A DNA stretch of 64,000 nt from Owenia fusiformis (GCA_903813345.2 CAIIXF020000007.1:34874538-34938537), one strand, 5' to 3'. Counted from the first letter of the stretch, positions 13,601-28,600 are shown. Translations and numbers: made by a program. The notes: generated from the sequence alone by a model not told the origin.

Positions 13601-16600
13601 TGTTGAAATTCAACCATCCATCGATGTTTTGCTGAATATTTAAATAACGTCAGATCAATACGGTCCATGAACGTCACATTTTGAGGTAATTTCAAATCGA
13701 AAAAAAAACGTTTCGACAACGTTAAATTTTAACGTTAACAATACGTCGGAAATGAACCGACTTAGTGAGAACACAAAGTTTTTGTCATGTTTTTTTCCAC
13801 CAACAAATATTTTGATATTAAAAGCCTGTTTTGACAACGTTGAATTTTAACGTTTGAGTTATGTCACATGTTTACGTTGCCTCGATGTGCAAAGAACGAA
13901 AATGTGCAACGTCTTCTAGGAACTTATATGCTACTTGACATGGACGTCACTGTTTGCTGGATCGATTATTTTAAAAAGTGTTCTGTCTCGTATAGGGTAA
14001 AAGTATCGAACAGCAGTGCACTCGGTAGGCTAAGTCTGTCAAGTCAATTCGCTACTATATATCGGGGGAAATTAGGAACTTTGAAAGTTGGTAACCCTGC
14101 TAGGAACGTTAGGTACCCGGTCGACCGGGTACCCGGTTACCCGGTCACCCGGTTTTTTACACAAACCCATACTGTAACTTTAGAAAAAATCCTTCTCAAA
14201 CTAAGAGTTTTGTGCCCTTTTCATTCAAATTTTCACAGGAGGTGTTAAATATAGTCTCAAATAAGAATCACGCCGGATGATCAGAAGAAATGAACGAAGG
14301 GGGGCTAGATCTAGCTGATTTTTGGTAGAAAATTCAACAAATCTTGAAGATTTATTTTTTCAAGAGAAAGTTTACAATTGAATGGCTAAATGTATAGACA
14401 CAGTGGACGGGGGAATATGTTAGGTCTTCTTGGATTTTTTTGAACTGTGGAGTTTTAAAATAAAAGATCTATTAAAAAAGTGCAGGGTCGACAATGTGCA
14501 AATGCCAATTTTTTGCTATAAATCAACCAACAGGGGTCTACACGACCTGTAATAAATACTTGTAAGTGAAGTAATTATCACAAAACTATTGTCATCATTG
14601 GTTTTGTAAAACATGTTACCATACGTTATATAAAAAGTAATCTAACGTTATTAAAATTGAACGGAGGGGGGAGTAATATGTCTATAAGACATATGAAAAC
14701 TTCCATTAACTCCATATGTCCCCATTTTTCACTTTTCAGAGTTGTAACATCAAGTTACTGAGTAAGTGAGTTCATTTTTCAAGTACACGAATTTGTGGAA
14801 ATTTCTTCCACCTTAAAGACATATTACTCCACCCCCCCTCCGTTCACTCCCCCCTCCTCCGTTCAATTATTCGATTATTTTTTATCTATCATTTGGAAAA
14901 TTATTTTAAAAAACCGGCAAAGAATTTTGTGATAAAAACGTTGCTTATATATTTATTACAGGTCGTACAGACCATTGTTGCTTGATTTATAGCAAAAACA
15001 TTGGCATTTGCACATTGGCGACGTTGACTCATCTTAACTTTGATGAAAAATATGGTCAGTATGGCTACTCGTGTTTCGGGGTATGTGGGATAAATCATTA
15101 AAATATTTGAGAATAAAGTGTTCATACAGCGCATGTTTTAATACAAGCATCACAATGCTAATATAGCATTATATAGCAAAAGGTTTTTATTTGGTCTTCA
15201 AACTGTCATATGTTGGATTTCGGCTATTTATTGGGGATTTGAACAGGTGCATATGTTAGGCCAATGCATTAACTCCAGATCAAGCAATTTGATTGTGCAA
15301 TTGATGATAATTTGGACTTTGAGACAGGGAAGGTTTTTCTGAAATTTTGTTCTGATTTTTAGCCCTTTCCACATATGTTTTTTCAATGTTTGATGCACCA
15401 ATATGTTGCACTTTGAGACACAGTTTTGAGACACAGTTAACCTCTAAAATATGATTTATTTGGGATAAAGTGGAAAACTGTACATGTATTTCCCATAGGG
15501 AAAACTCATGTGATCCATTGTTTTCAGCTAAATTTTGGTCATTCAAAATTGATATCTTTAAAACCCCTGCATGAATCATATTTTCATTTAAAACGCAACA
15601 GAGTGATCGATGCAACAAACATTGAAAAACAGGTGTGGAAAGGGCTGGAAATCAGGACAACATTACAGAAAAAACATGTTGATGGGGTGCAAATTTGCAC
15701 CTTCCCTGACTTAAAGTCCAAATTATTTTATAATCTCTATGATTGCTTGTCCTGGAGTTAATGCATTGGCCTAACATATGCACCTGTTCAAATCCTCAGA
15801 AAATAGCCAAAATCCAATATATGACTGAAATCTGTTGCAATACCGTCTGTGGTCCTTTAAAAGAAAGTTATTTCTAGTTGCATAGAGTAGTTTTCATTCT
15901 CATCAATACATCTTTGCCTTGAAATCATTCGTGAAACATGTGGTTTGAACTTTATGGAAATTTGCTTTATTTTGACACACCTTTATTTAACTTAAACTGT
16001 CTTTAAGGCTGCCTTGTCTGAAACCCCGAAGTGTCTCTTGTTTCAAATGTTTAAACAATCAAGTCTCGTCTTGCCTTTATTTCAAACTCTAATTTCCAGA
16101 CTCGAGTCCAATCAAAAATGAATTATCTACATGGAAGTTTGTGAAGTCCTTTATTTCTGAAACTGTTTTCAATACTTAATATTTTCAGGTAACTGCTTTA
16201 CAAAATCATTGTGCATTGTGAATCTTCATTACCTGTCTGATACAATTTTCCTCAGCAAACTTTATTTTCATAGAACACATGATGAATCTTTTATTCCACA
16301 TTCTCAATTTTGCATCAATTATGTTTCAAGGATTTTTTTCCCTGGCTCACTATGAATGATTCCATTGACATTAAAATATGTCATGGGAAAGTAGGTCATA
16401 AGAAAGAGGAACATTGAGTTCCACCCATTCTAATGATGCAGGTTTTGTGCTAATTTTGAATATCTTTATGGTACTTTTACAGGTAATGGGCTAATGGCTT
16501 TAGCAAATTGCAGAAATGTTAAAGTTAGTTTTTTTGGTCAAAGTAGGTTGTGAAATCACTAAAGATAAGTCATGAATCTTATATCATAAATGTGTTTTAA

Positions 16601-19600
16601 ATCAGCTTGTTTACCTGAAAATAAAATGTGGTCACAGCTTTTCTGAACATGCGGATGTACCCGAATGGTGTCTTATTCATAATGTAATAAATGAAATCAT
16701 TGTGGTATGTTTGTGGAGTTTATTTCCCTTATAATAATACATTTACTTTAGTACATGGATTCTCTCCTAATATTATTTCCTTATAAATATCCAAACTTTA
16801 ATCAAAAGCAGTTTCAAAATTATCGTATATTGTATTTCACCTAAAATATCGTATATGGTATAAGAGCTGTGAAAAATATTGTATATGGTATAAAAGGGGT
16901 GAAAAAATATTGTATATGGTATAAGAGAGCTGAAAAATATTGTATATGCATTTCCAAGACCCTCTATACACCCCCCCCCCTCTAAACAATATTTTTTTAG
17001 TATCTTTAGAACAATGGTACATCGTGGAAAGTCCAAAAAGCGAACAGAAATTGATAAATAAAAGTCTAACATAGTGCATGACAATTATCATCAATTTTGC
17101 CTAACAAATCGTTGGCCATATCATGGGCGAACCAAAGAAATATTTGTTTTTTTCAATCCATATTTATCTTGATTCTCAAGTTTTTAGTTGCTCCACTTGG
17201 AATTCGAAGATGATCCATATTAAGAATTGTGACACCTAAATTATCGAATGATAGTAATTTTCCCTGCTTTATATTATTTCTGATGAGAATTGACCATTCC
17301 CCAGAGCACAGAATGCCGTTTTTCTCTCTATTACACTATTTGAGTACTTAAAATCCATATAGTACGAAAATTTGACGATTATCATTATTTCTTCTAAGAG
17401 GTATTGAAGTCATCACAACAGTCACCCTGCTGTGCCCAGTATTAAAAATCCAGAGAGGTTGTGTCGTTTAGCGTAACAATACACTAATTGTTTATACTAG
17501 TATGACAATTAACAGACTTATAACAGTGATAAATATATAAGCACTAGTGCCAAAGGGAAAGGACCAAAAGTTGTGATGGAACTTAGCAAGAAAAAGCAAA
17601 CTCTAAGTGCATACCAGTCAAGAAAAACAAACCCCATATAGCCCAAAACCATGATCTAACGTGAAAAGAAACAATGTCTAATACCCCCTTTCCCCCCACC
17701 ATTCAAGAATCAATGTCACAATCCAATACCAGAAGACCAAGGGACATTTCATTCATACTGAAGTCATTACAATACATGTTGAAGAAAAAATTAGAAATAG
17801 ATAGCCAATTGATAGCCAATACTCATAATCTCAAAAATTGTTGTAGATACAAGTACTCATATAAGATAGAGCATTCAGTCTCAAATGATGTGGGATAGAT
17901 AAAATCCAGTCTCCAAGTCCATAGGCGTTTCAAAGGGTCAACATCCATTCACAAAAGCCGTCGCCATAATCCATAAAACAATAATTCACAATGGTCATCA
18001 GGAGAAAACTATGGCTGGTTTCGATCCCTATTTGGTAAGGGATTTGGTCAAAATAAGGTTGACCGAATATCCATTGTCTTCAATATCCATTTAAAAGTTC
18101 GAGGTTGTTTAGTCAAATTCCTCCAGCACGTATGCTTTTATAGGGTCCGTCTGACCCTGGGGCCAGGGTCATTAAATTATATGTTGTTATATTCAATTGG
18201 AAGTGGTTATTTTCTCATAAGAATAACATATTTGGGAAATATTCAGGAAAAGTTGCGTAATCCAGAAAATACTTTCTATTTTCTATAATTATAAATTCAA
18301 CAATAGAAGCCAAATAGGCCAGCTTTGAACAAGCCAAATTACATTTCCTGAAAAGGTCATTTTAGTATTTTCGGCCATTTATGTGTAGAATCTTGTGAAA
18401 TCATACTTGCAAACAGTAGTGTTTCCAAGGGCGCCTAAAGAGCATGTTCCGTCACTACAACCTCCCCATATGCCATAGGGTGTATTGCTACACAAACTGT
18501 AACAAACAGGAACACCACGTTCTGAATTCGATTCCCTTTGGTCAAGGCACCTGTGTCCATATTCACATTGGAAGGTGTTTCCAGGGTTGTTACACACTGT
18601 GACTACAAAATGTTAATAAAATTGCATTAAAATTATTTCATTTTATGCAATGACTTTTAAATCGCAACATGGCATATGTGAGCCCAGACAATGGAAAAGG
18701 ACAAACAAATACAAAGCAAGACAGCAAGTAGTGCCATTTATAAAGCTATGCTTCAATTATTAGAAAAGGCAACTACATTCATTATTCTGAGCTAGATTTT
18801 ACGCAAATCAAAGCAAAAATTCTCAAGTTATTGCTTCAAATGAGACATTTTCATCATTTGATCATTGCAAGATTTCTTTCTCAAGAGTTTAAAACCTCAT
18901 TGACATTACATATGGGAACAAACTTGCTAATTTGCATGCAAATCCAATTTTAGCTTTTCTTGTGCATAATAAAATAATGAGATGATTCCCAAGGTTAACA
19001 TTTATAGAAAAGTGAGTTCGTTGCAATTGCTAGATATGTGATATATGCCATCATGAAAAATCATGGCCTTCTATTACCTAGTACCACACCCGGTGATCGG
19101 GAAAATGCCGGAGGGGGGGGGGTGGTCATTACTTCTGAATTGATAGGCGCAAGGTATGGTAAAATATGTTAGGTCATCTAGTATTTTTTTGAACTGATAC
19201 CCTTCTAAGATATTAGATCTATTAGAAAGGCGCAAGTCCACCAACGTGCAAAAGTCAATGTTTTTGCTATAAATATACACGACCTGATATAAATATTTGT
19301 AAGTGAAGTTATCATAACAGAATTAATGCCATTAGTGATTTTACAAAATACGTTGGGGGTTGGAGTTATATGACATAAAGTCAAGTAACATTTCTTATCA
19401 TGTGTTATATACATATTACTCCCCCCTTCGTCCCATTTTAATTATTCTCGATTAATTTTTATCTAACGTATGGAAACCATTGCTTATCTTATAAAATCAG
19501 CAACTGCAATCATTTTGTTATGATAACGTCACCTACAAGTATTTATTACCAATGTTGCTTGATTTATGGCAAAACCATTGACTTTTGCACGTTGGTGGCT

Positions 19601-22600
19601 TTGCGCCTTTTTAATAGATCTAGATCTCATTATCTAAGAAGCACATCGGTTAAAAAAAAATCCTAAAAGACCCAACATATTTTACCATACCATGCGCCTA
19701 TCCATTAGGCAATTCAAAAGTAACACTTCTCTTGAAAAAATAAATCGTCCAGATTTGTTGAATTTTCTTGCAGAAATTGCCTGCCTCCATTCCGTCCCAT
19801 TTTTCCGATCACCGTGCGTAAGAAGTTTCTAAGCTTTCTAGCATATTAAAGACCGAACGATATGATGAATATATAGAAGCTTAGTTACCATTTTCGATCT
19901 GTTGGAGTGTCGTCTGTTTAATATACGTCTCATCAACGCTGAGTTCTTTCTGAGGGGGGCCGAAGGCATCAGTTTTTATCTTTTTATTTCCCATTACTAG
20001 CATCGTTTCTCGAACACGTTTTTTAAGACCTTGAACGCCATCTGACTTGTCGAGCAAAGCCTTCTGTACGTCGTATATAAGATCAAATTCTGCTATTATG
20101 CTCCCATTCCTAATTACGAACACAATGTATCCATGTTCTTAGTAATGCAAATAGTGTGCAGATTGCAGACTATAATTAAAGTACAGGAGATACGACGTCA
20201 GATACTGTACCACACGGCATTTTACTGCATTTTTACATGCCTACTTACTTTTAAAACCGCGATATCTCGACAGCAAAATCATATTTTTCTACAATATTTT
20301 GTCATTAGTTGAACATATATGTCCATGAAGTATTTTGCCTATCGGGATTCAAAATAATTAATTTGGAACTTTTTAATTGAGAATCACGCAAGCCGTATTA
20401 TGTGACTTTCTACGCTAAAACCGGGTGTGGACTGTAACATTTTGAAGAAAAATGATTTTAATTTTAAACGAAAAATGAAGATAACTTTTTCATTTCTAAA
20501 CGGATCTTTCTCAAATTTTCACAATATTTAAATTCACCATTTTGAAAAACACGAATAGATGCTGTGTGATGACGTCATAATATAACAATGCTAACTTAAC
20601 GCTTATATTTATGCCAAAAAAGTGTGGACAGGCAGAATTTCGTACCAACAAGATATATCTTTTGATCAATTAAACATTAAATCGTTTAAAAGGTGAATTA
20701 TTCTTTTTTGATTCCTTAAAGGTATATCATATTCTACATTTTTATCAAAAAAATATATCATTTCGATTAAAATTCAATCTGTAAGAAGTATAAATTGAAA
20801 GAAATATAAAGTGAAGCCATGTGAAAAATTCACAAAATTACGTTTCATTTTTTGTGTTTAAATATCTCTAATTCAGTGAAAAACATTTGAAACGTTCCAA
20901 TGTTTCAACATGTTCTTTTAATTATACCCCTAACTATATACAATTAATTTCATTCAATTTGAACCAGTATATATTGAGATATACATCACTTTATTATCGC
21001 AACCCCAGGTGAAGCCTTTACAAAATAACACGTTACGCCATTAGCGTATTTTATGTTCTCCTTTATTATTCATTGCTTTAACTAAATAAAATTAAATATT
21101 CGAGTTAAAATAAATAACAAATAATACATTTAGCAATCCTTGGTATTTTCCCGTCTGTGTATATCAGTTGAATATGACAAGGGGCTCTGTGAAAGCGTCT
21201 AGAATGACTATGCGACAACGAGAGCGCAGGGCCGAAAAGCGCGACAAAAAAGAAAACAGGTAGTGTTTGAATTGTCTACTTTCTGGTGATTTTTATTTTG
21301 TATATCGTGACACAATCTTTTTGAATATAGAATTGTATTGAAGCACAAATTAATCTGAACAAAACTTGAAATTTTTAAGAAGATTCCACGAATATTAAAA
21401 CTTTTGCATTAACTTGGAGGAGCAATGCGCGTATTTATCGCGTAAATCATCGCATTTTTGTTCGTAAAATGGACACTTACCATGTTACGCCGTGATGTAC
21501 AGTATCTGACGTCGTATCAGGAGGACGTTCATAAAGTTATTGTAAAAGTACTCTAAAATTATTTTATTATTTTATTCAATTAGCACTTTATGAACACCCT
21601 GTATTTAACTTGAATTTTGGCATGTCAAAATTGTCTCAGTGTATAAATACAGGGTGTTAAAAAACGCAGCCCACAGAAATCGCTAATGAAGATGACATTT
21701 AATTATATTCATACATGAGGGAAGATTCATTATCAAAATATTATTTGGTATTTTCAATAATAATATATAGATATTCGCTATTTTAAAGCCTTTGAAATAA
21801 GTAGATGTAGAATTGCTATTGGGTGTAAAAATATATGTACTATGATTGCCAAAGCAAATGTGATCAAGGCACTATTACCTAAATTTTGTCACTGAGCAGT
21901 TACGAAGTTCCCCACTTTTGTTCAAGCCCCCATTATGCTATAATACAAAATGCTCTCTATTATTATACTATAGTATAATTGAATACATTTAAAGTCTAAA
22001 AATTATATTGGGTATCTACAAAAGCCCTTTACTGTACAATGTTAGCAATGCAAAATTAGAGTCCATTTTGCGCCATGTCATCTTTTCGTGGTTCTGATTT
22101 TAAATGGATCTTAGAATGAACTTTTCACCCCGACCACATCCCGTTTTACAGTTTTTGTATAGGTCGTTTTAAGAGCTGGACCAGGTATGGTAAGCCAGAT
22201 AATTTAAAATAGTCAATATCTTTGACCACGAGTATATACTGACCATTCATCCTCTCCATTGTTTTCAGTGTAATTTTGGTCACTTACATTTGACATCTTC
22301 AGAATTAGACATTAAATGCCATTCAACTTTTGAAGAAAGGACAAATTTGAATGAACCAGATGTTGTTTAATCTATCTATGCAATAAAGTCCATTCTTTGA
22401 TAATTGTACAACTTAAAGACATCTCTTGAAGTAAAACATTTACTTCGATATGAAATATTATATTTATGGAAAGAAAATGATCATTGTAAAATACATAGTA
22501 CTAGAATGTAGTAACTAAGATGCATTGAATCATAAATAAACTTACACTTTCATCCACTAAAAACTTGATGACATCTTTGGCTAAAGTCTTGAACATTTCG

Positions 22601-25600
22601 GAAGCTTGTTTCTCGAGTTCTTTTTTAAAGTCGCCACTCGTTTTCATTGACAACCCGGTCATATGAAACTCGTCACTCACTAAAGTAACAAAGCAAAAAT
22701 ATCTGCACAATTGAATACGTTTCGCAACTCTCACTCCATCAGCCAGTTACAAGCAAGAGTCAAGTTTCAAGTCAGAGTGCCACTTGTTAGAAATATATTT
22801 TCTGAGTGAAAATATTACATGTTTTAAAGGAAAGGGTTCTGTAACAGTCACATAAGCTATCATCAAAGAGAATGGTTGACCAATTGAACTCCTCTTTTAG
22901 ATCAAACATAGTTTAAGATGAAGGGCTTGTTACATTATATTATTACTAAGAACCCCTGGCACTATATAACTGCGAAACTTGGGGTATATAGGTTGGGAAT
23001 TAAAAAAGTTATAGTGTCTTGAGAAAAGTGGCGTTTTTTGGCCCACCCTGTATACTATATTATCAATAGGTCTAATATGCACACCAAAACTGAAAGTTGT
23101 TGAGATAGAACAGTTTAACCAAGATTATTCTGACGTTCATTGCTTTCATTAACTTGTCTATGGCATGTAAGAATCAAACTTTAATCTGTGATGATCAGAA
23201 TATCTCATTTGTGGCTAATGACAATCATTATAAATATATATGGTCTAACGACAAGGCAAATGATTTTCAAACAAACTTAGATACTTTTAAAGTAGGGTTG
23301 TCCCAGAGAACCTGATGATGGGTGATGGATGAAATTTTTCGTTTTGTCTAATTTTATGTTAAATTATATATAGTAGAAAGATATAAAATTTCCCAAAATA
23401 TTTTATTCTGAGAACCTTTTTTGGCAAAGTTATGCCATCATTTAGAAATAGGGGTAAACTTCTTAATTTTACCCAGATTTCCAGGGATTTGGGCATTATT
23501 TTCACCCCAATCTTACAAACATACCCTATTTCACATGCTCTGTTTATATTTCAATTCATGTGCTTTTGCAAATTTCATCTTTTTTTATTATTTATAAAAC
23601 CTTAAATATTAAGGAAACAAAAAAGGAATAATAATTTGACATATATCTTGTATTTTTTTCTCCACGTTAGTATGACATACATACCCCTACCTCATAAATT
23701 GGTAATTTTTGTCTATTTTTACAAAAAAATGATATTTACACATTCTTTCATAAAATCTCAAGTAGAGCTATACATCATTTAGTTTATGGCTTGTGAGAAT
23801 GGGTATATGGTGGGCTTCAAAAGAAGCAAAGAAAATAAGTGGAACTCTTGAGTGTTTTTCTGCCACAGATGAACAAAAATTGAGAAAAAATAGTAAAATT
23901 TACCAGAAAAAAATAACTGCAGAATGAGCTCTTCAGGTGAAGTGCCACGCCCACTTTTGGGCAACATATTAATGTCCCCTAACTTTTTTATTGACCATGC
24001 ACTGGAGTTCCTGTTTCTCAGGTGTAATACATAACCAACCAACAACAAACTGTGGAAGTTTGAAGGAAAACAAAAAAATTGATATATCACAGATTTCAAG
24101 AATCATCAGGTTCTCTGGGACAACTCTACTTAAGTTAAAAAGCAACTACTGTTAGATGATCCATCAACATCTGTTGAAGATTTAAATGTAAAGCTAAATT
24201 AATGTTTTTTGTCTGCTGCTGATAAATCAGGGTTATCAGTAAAAACATGTAAAAAAGATGGTTTTAAAAATGGTAAAAATGTTAATAAATGGTTTGATAA
24301 AACATGTCATCTAAAAAGGAGACCATATCATAATGCTAAAAATAGGTATCTTAGGACCAAAAGTGAACTAGATAAGCTAGACATGGTACGTAAAAATAAA
24401 CAATACAAAAAGCAACGCATCAAAGCTCAGGAAGAGTACAAGAGGCAGTTTAACAAAAAATTATTGAATCTCAAGAAGAATGATAGTAAAAGGTATTGGA
24501 AAATTTTAAATCCAAAGTCAAAAAAAGAATTCAATGAAGTCAACCTTGATCTCTTAAGGGACCATTTTGCAAACTTGTACTCATCTGATGCATCAAATGA
24601 GATACCAGAAGACATGCCTTCTTAGTATGAGACAGGCTTTGCTTATGACTTGAATATTAAACTTCTTAATTGTGACATCACAGCTGATGAAATTTATTCA
24701 GCTATCAAATCCATAAAGAATGGCAAGTCTTCAGGTATGGATAATATATTAAATGAGTATATTAAGTACAGTAAATCACTATTGATTGACATATGGGTGA
24801 AATTGTTTAATAAAGTGTGAACCTGTGGAGTTATGCCTAGTGACTGGTTGAAAGGAATTATTAAACCAATTTTCAAGAAAAAGCGTAATCCGAATAATCC
24901 CAAAAATTATAGAGGTATAACATTGTTAAGCTGTTGTGCTAAATTATTCACTCATGTGTTGAATGTAAGACTGACTGACTTCGTGAATTCAATGGAATTG
25001 GATTTCGGAAGTCTCATTCCACAAATGATCATATCTTTGTTTTGAAATGCTTGATTGATATTCTTTTGACTAAGAAGCAAAAACTGTATTGTGGATTCGT
25101 AGATTATTCGGTTGCGTTTGACTCTGTGTGGAGAGCTGGCCTATGGCACAAGCTAATTAAATGTTATGGAATCGAAGGAAGGTTTTTAACTGTAGTCCAG
25201 AATATATATAATAATACAGGGCGTATCAAAAAAAAAAAAAAAATCACAAAACTAGTGATGACTACATCAATTTCATTTAATGTATCATAAAGCCACATCT
25301 CTCCTCTTTCCGATGATATGTCTATCATTCACATGTGAAAATGGTTGGGTGAGAAATCCTTCCGTTTACACAGTGGCAAGGGTTGGCTCTTGGCAAACTT
25401 TTAGATATTGCAAAAATCAGTGCAAGGGCTAAGTGCCAATGGAAGTTCCTCTGAATTGAATTGTTGTGACTTTTTCTTTTGGAGCTATCTCAGGAGCATC
25501 TGTGCTCACAATTCCTCCACTAGATATTGCAAAACCTCTAGAAAGAATTGCCCATGGGCTGCTTTTCTCTGCTTTAACCCACAGATGACTCAGGGCTGAA

Positions 25601-28600
25601 CCATGCATGGCGTGGGCAGATGAGCGCATCTTTATGTGGAAGGAAGTGGTGGCAATTTGGAGAGGTATAGGATGTATTCTTGCAAGAGTATGAGTATGGA
25701 CACTTTACTGTCTATGCCACACCTGTCACATCTTCTTCCAATAGCCCCTATGCCCTTTGTACTGGTTTTTGCAATTTTTAAAACTTGGGTCCGAGCTGAA
25801 TTTTGCCCCACTTTGCAAAATTAATGATTATTCGGCCAGTCATGACTCCCTGTGAATGAATGATATTCCATTGCAAAGAGGATTAATTTGGCTTTTTGGT
25901 ACATTGAATGAAAAGGATGCAGTCAGCATTGGTTTTATGTTTTTTTCCAATATTGCATCAGGCTCCGTACACTGACTTTTGCGATGTTTATAACTTGGCC
26001 ATAAGCTAATTTTGGCCCATTTTGCAAATGGAATGATTACTCGCCCAACCATGACCAAATATCAATGAATGATATATCATTGTAAAGAGGAGACACATGG
26101 CTTTATGGTGCATTGAATGAAATTAATGCTGTTATCATTGGTTTTGTGATTTTCCGAGATAACAATCTGTTGCGTTTTTTTTGATACGCACTGTATTAAG
26201 AGTTGTGTATTTCATGATAATGTTAAAAAGTCTGATTGTTTAGCTCATCTTTAGGGCTATGTCAGGGAGAAAATCTCTCTCCTTTGCTTTATGTTTTGTT
26301 TATAAATGATATAGAAGCCTTTTTACTTGACAATAGTTGTGAACCTATTCCACTTATGGATGACGCACAACTAAATGTACTTTTAAAGTTGCTTGTTGTA
26401 TGCAGATGATACTGTGATATTTGCTAATTCTATGACCAATTTGCAAAATGCCTTTTCTAAATTATCACGATATTGTAAAAATGGAAAACCCACATCAATT
26501 TAAATAAAACCAAGGTTATGGTTTTTAGTAATAATAAAACTGGTAGAAGAGCTAGGTATTCAAAATGTAGTTTTGGATGGAATTGAACTGGAAAATGTGT
26601 CTGTTTTTAAATAGTATTATTATTGATCAAAAGGGTGGATTCAATTAAAATATTAAAAATGTATATAGCCAGGCAGAAAAGGCCATGTTTGCTATACTTA
26701 GCCAGGGTAATATATATTCGTTACCAATTAAGACACAATTACATCTGTTTGATACGCTTGTTGCCCCCATTTTGTTATATGGAGCTTAGGTATGGGGCTT
26801 TATCAACAATACAAAAATAAAAAATTACATTTAAAGTTCCTTAAAGTCAAAGCATCAGCACCAAACTTTATGGTTTATAAGGTGAGTAAGGGAGAATGCC
26901 ATTAAGGGTAAAATTTGATTTATGTACAGGGTGGGCCAAAAGAAACGCCACTTTTTTTTCAAAATGCTATAACTTTTTTAATTTTTGATATTAAATCATA
27001 ATTTGCATACCAAATGAAACTTGAGGTTGTTATCTAGCCATGGATCATAAATTATACAATTTTACTTGAATAAAATATGTCACCAGCGTCTCACTTAAAC
27101 ATGTGGTTTTCATGAGAAATAAGCATAATTTGCAAAATGTTCCTGAATTGATACAGCCTGATGATCGCCAAGCTAATAGCCCTGATGCAAACCCCAGTGA
27201 GTACAGGGTATTGGAAGGTCTCCAGGAGATTGTATGAAGGCACCCAATCTAGAAAATTGCTCAACTAAAGCTTGGAATTTAGACAGGTTGGAAAAAACTT
27301 AGCTAACATTTCATTGATACTGCACTATCAGCAAGGCGACTAAATCTAAAATATATCATCAATTAGGGTGGCGGACCAATTGAACTCCCCTTTTAGATCA
27401 AATATAATCCAAGTTGAATGACTTGTTACATTATATTATTGTTAAGAACCCTTGGCACTAATATATAACTGCAAAATTTGAGGTATGTAGGTTGGAAAAA
27501 GTTGTAGTGTCTTGAAAAAAAAGTGGCGTTTTTTTGGCCCACCGTGTATATTAAAATATTGGTATAGATTAAGCCCTAACAATGAAAAAATGCTCTCAGC
27601 GAAGATGTACAAAATATATAGCAGTTATTTTGATAAAAAATCTTGTGAAGTCTGACTGGCTGAATTATGCAAGAAGTCATTAGGTAATCTTGGTATGACA
27701 AACATTTGGTTAAATCCTAGTAGTTCGTATTTTTCAAAATTTGTTAAAACGGTAAAATTAAGGCCAGACGACCAGTTCAGGCAATCATGGGAAAATGATG
27801 TACTAAGTAATAGTAACATAGGTTTTAATTATAGATTTTTTAAAACAGAATTCAAGTTTGAAGATTACTTATTTTCACTGCCTCAAAAATATAGAGTCAT
27901 TTTATCAAAATACAGAATGTCCAACACAAAATTACCTATTGAGAGGGTAGGTATAGAAATGTATAAAAATAGAAGATTTTGTGAACTATGTAATAACAAT
28001 TCATTAGGAGATGAATTTCATTTCATATTAGAATGTACGTCTGTTAAAAGCATTAGAAAACAATATTAACCTCAATATTTTTGTAAAAACATAAGTACTT
28101 TTAAATATGCCCAGCTGTTACAATCTGATAGTAAAGTATTGTTAGCATTATGTGAGTTTCTAAATGAGGCTGGGAAGCAATTGTAAATATGTTAAATATG
28201 TATTGTAAATATGTTATGAAATACTTAATTGTTATATACTTATTTACTTATGTACTTTTGCCTAATACCCTTTATTTGGGTGATGGCATAATAAATAAAA
28301 TTGAAATTGAAATTGAAAAATTGAAAGTTGACCTTATTTCGCATCGATTCAAATATATCTGGGTCTTAAAGAGAGAATCAGATCTAGCAAGCAGGCCAAT
28401 AAAACATTGTTTCAATTTTAGAATATTTCTGGCTCATTGTCATTCCATGTCATATTTATTTTCTAAAAATCCCCAAAGTGCACATTTTATTTCAAAAAAC
28501 TCAAGATTTTTATAATAGTGTATTATTTTCCATAAGAATGGTTACCATTCTTATTATTTGGAAGAATTTAGACATTCTTCACCCATTTTTGCACTTTGAA

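Larger units (their letters stand above)
12853..18406. other. Large intron of mucin gene 1
   Basis: It contains two clusters of a ~31-bp TATATGGTATAAGAGCTG repeat (12960-13110 and 16820-16960), the MULE-like element, a palindromic element, fragments of the GGTGATCGG family (14273-15110) and a Penelope-like tail (17670-18050). The stretches 15840-16810 and 16990-17670 show nothing recognisable. Confidence 0.6.
23055..28320 (+). mobile_element. LINE retrotransposon, decayed, with three nested DNA elements
   Basis: Plus-strand remnants of one non-LTR ORF are spread over 5 kb. They include a post-endonuclease linker with an ORF at 24209-24625 (KWFDKTCHLKRRPYHNAKNR is typical), the RT entry (ASDWLKGIIKPIFKK-like near 24835, GITLLSCCAKLFTHVLNVRL at 24915), motif A FVDYSVAFDSVWRAGLWHKL near 25090, catalytic LLYADDTVIFA near 26400, and a C-terminal Cys-rich finger (FCELCNNNSLGDEFHFILEC) near 28000. 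It ends in an ATTGAA microsatellite, as RTE-X/L2-like LINEs often do. Stops and frameshifts abound. It is 5'-truncated. Confidence 0.8.
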
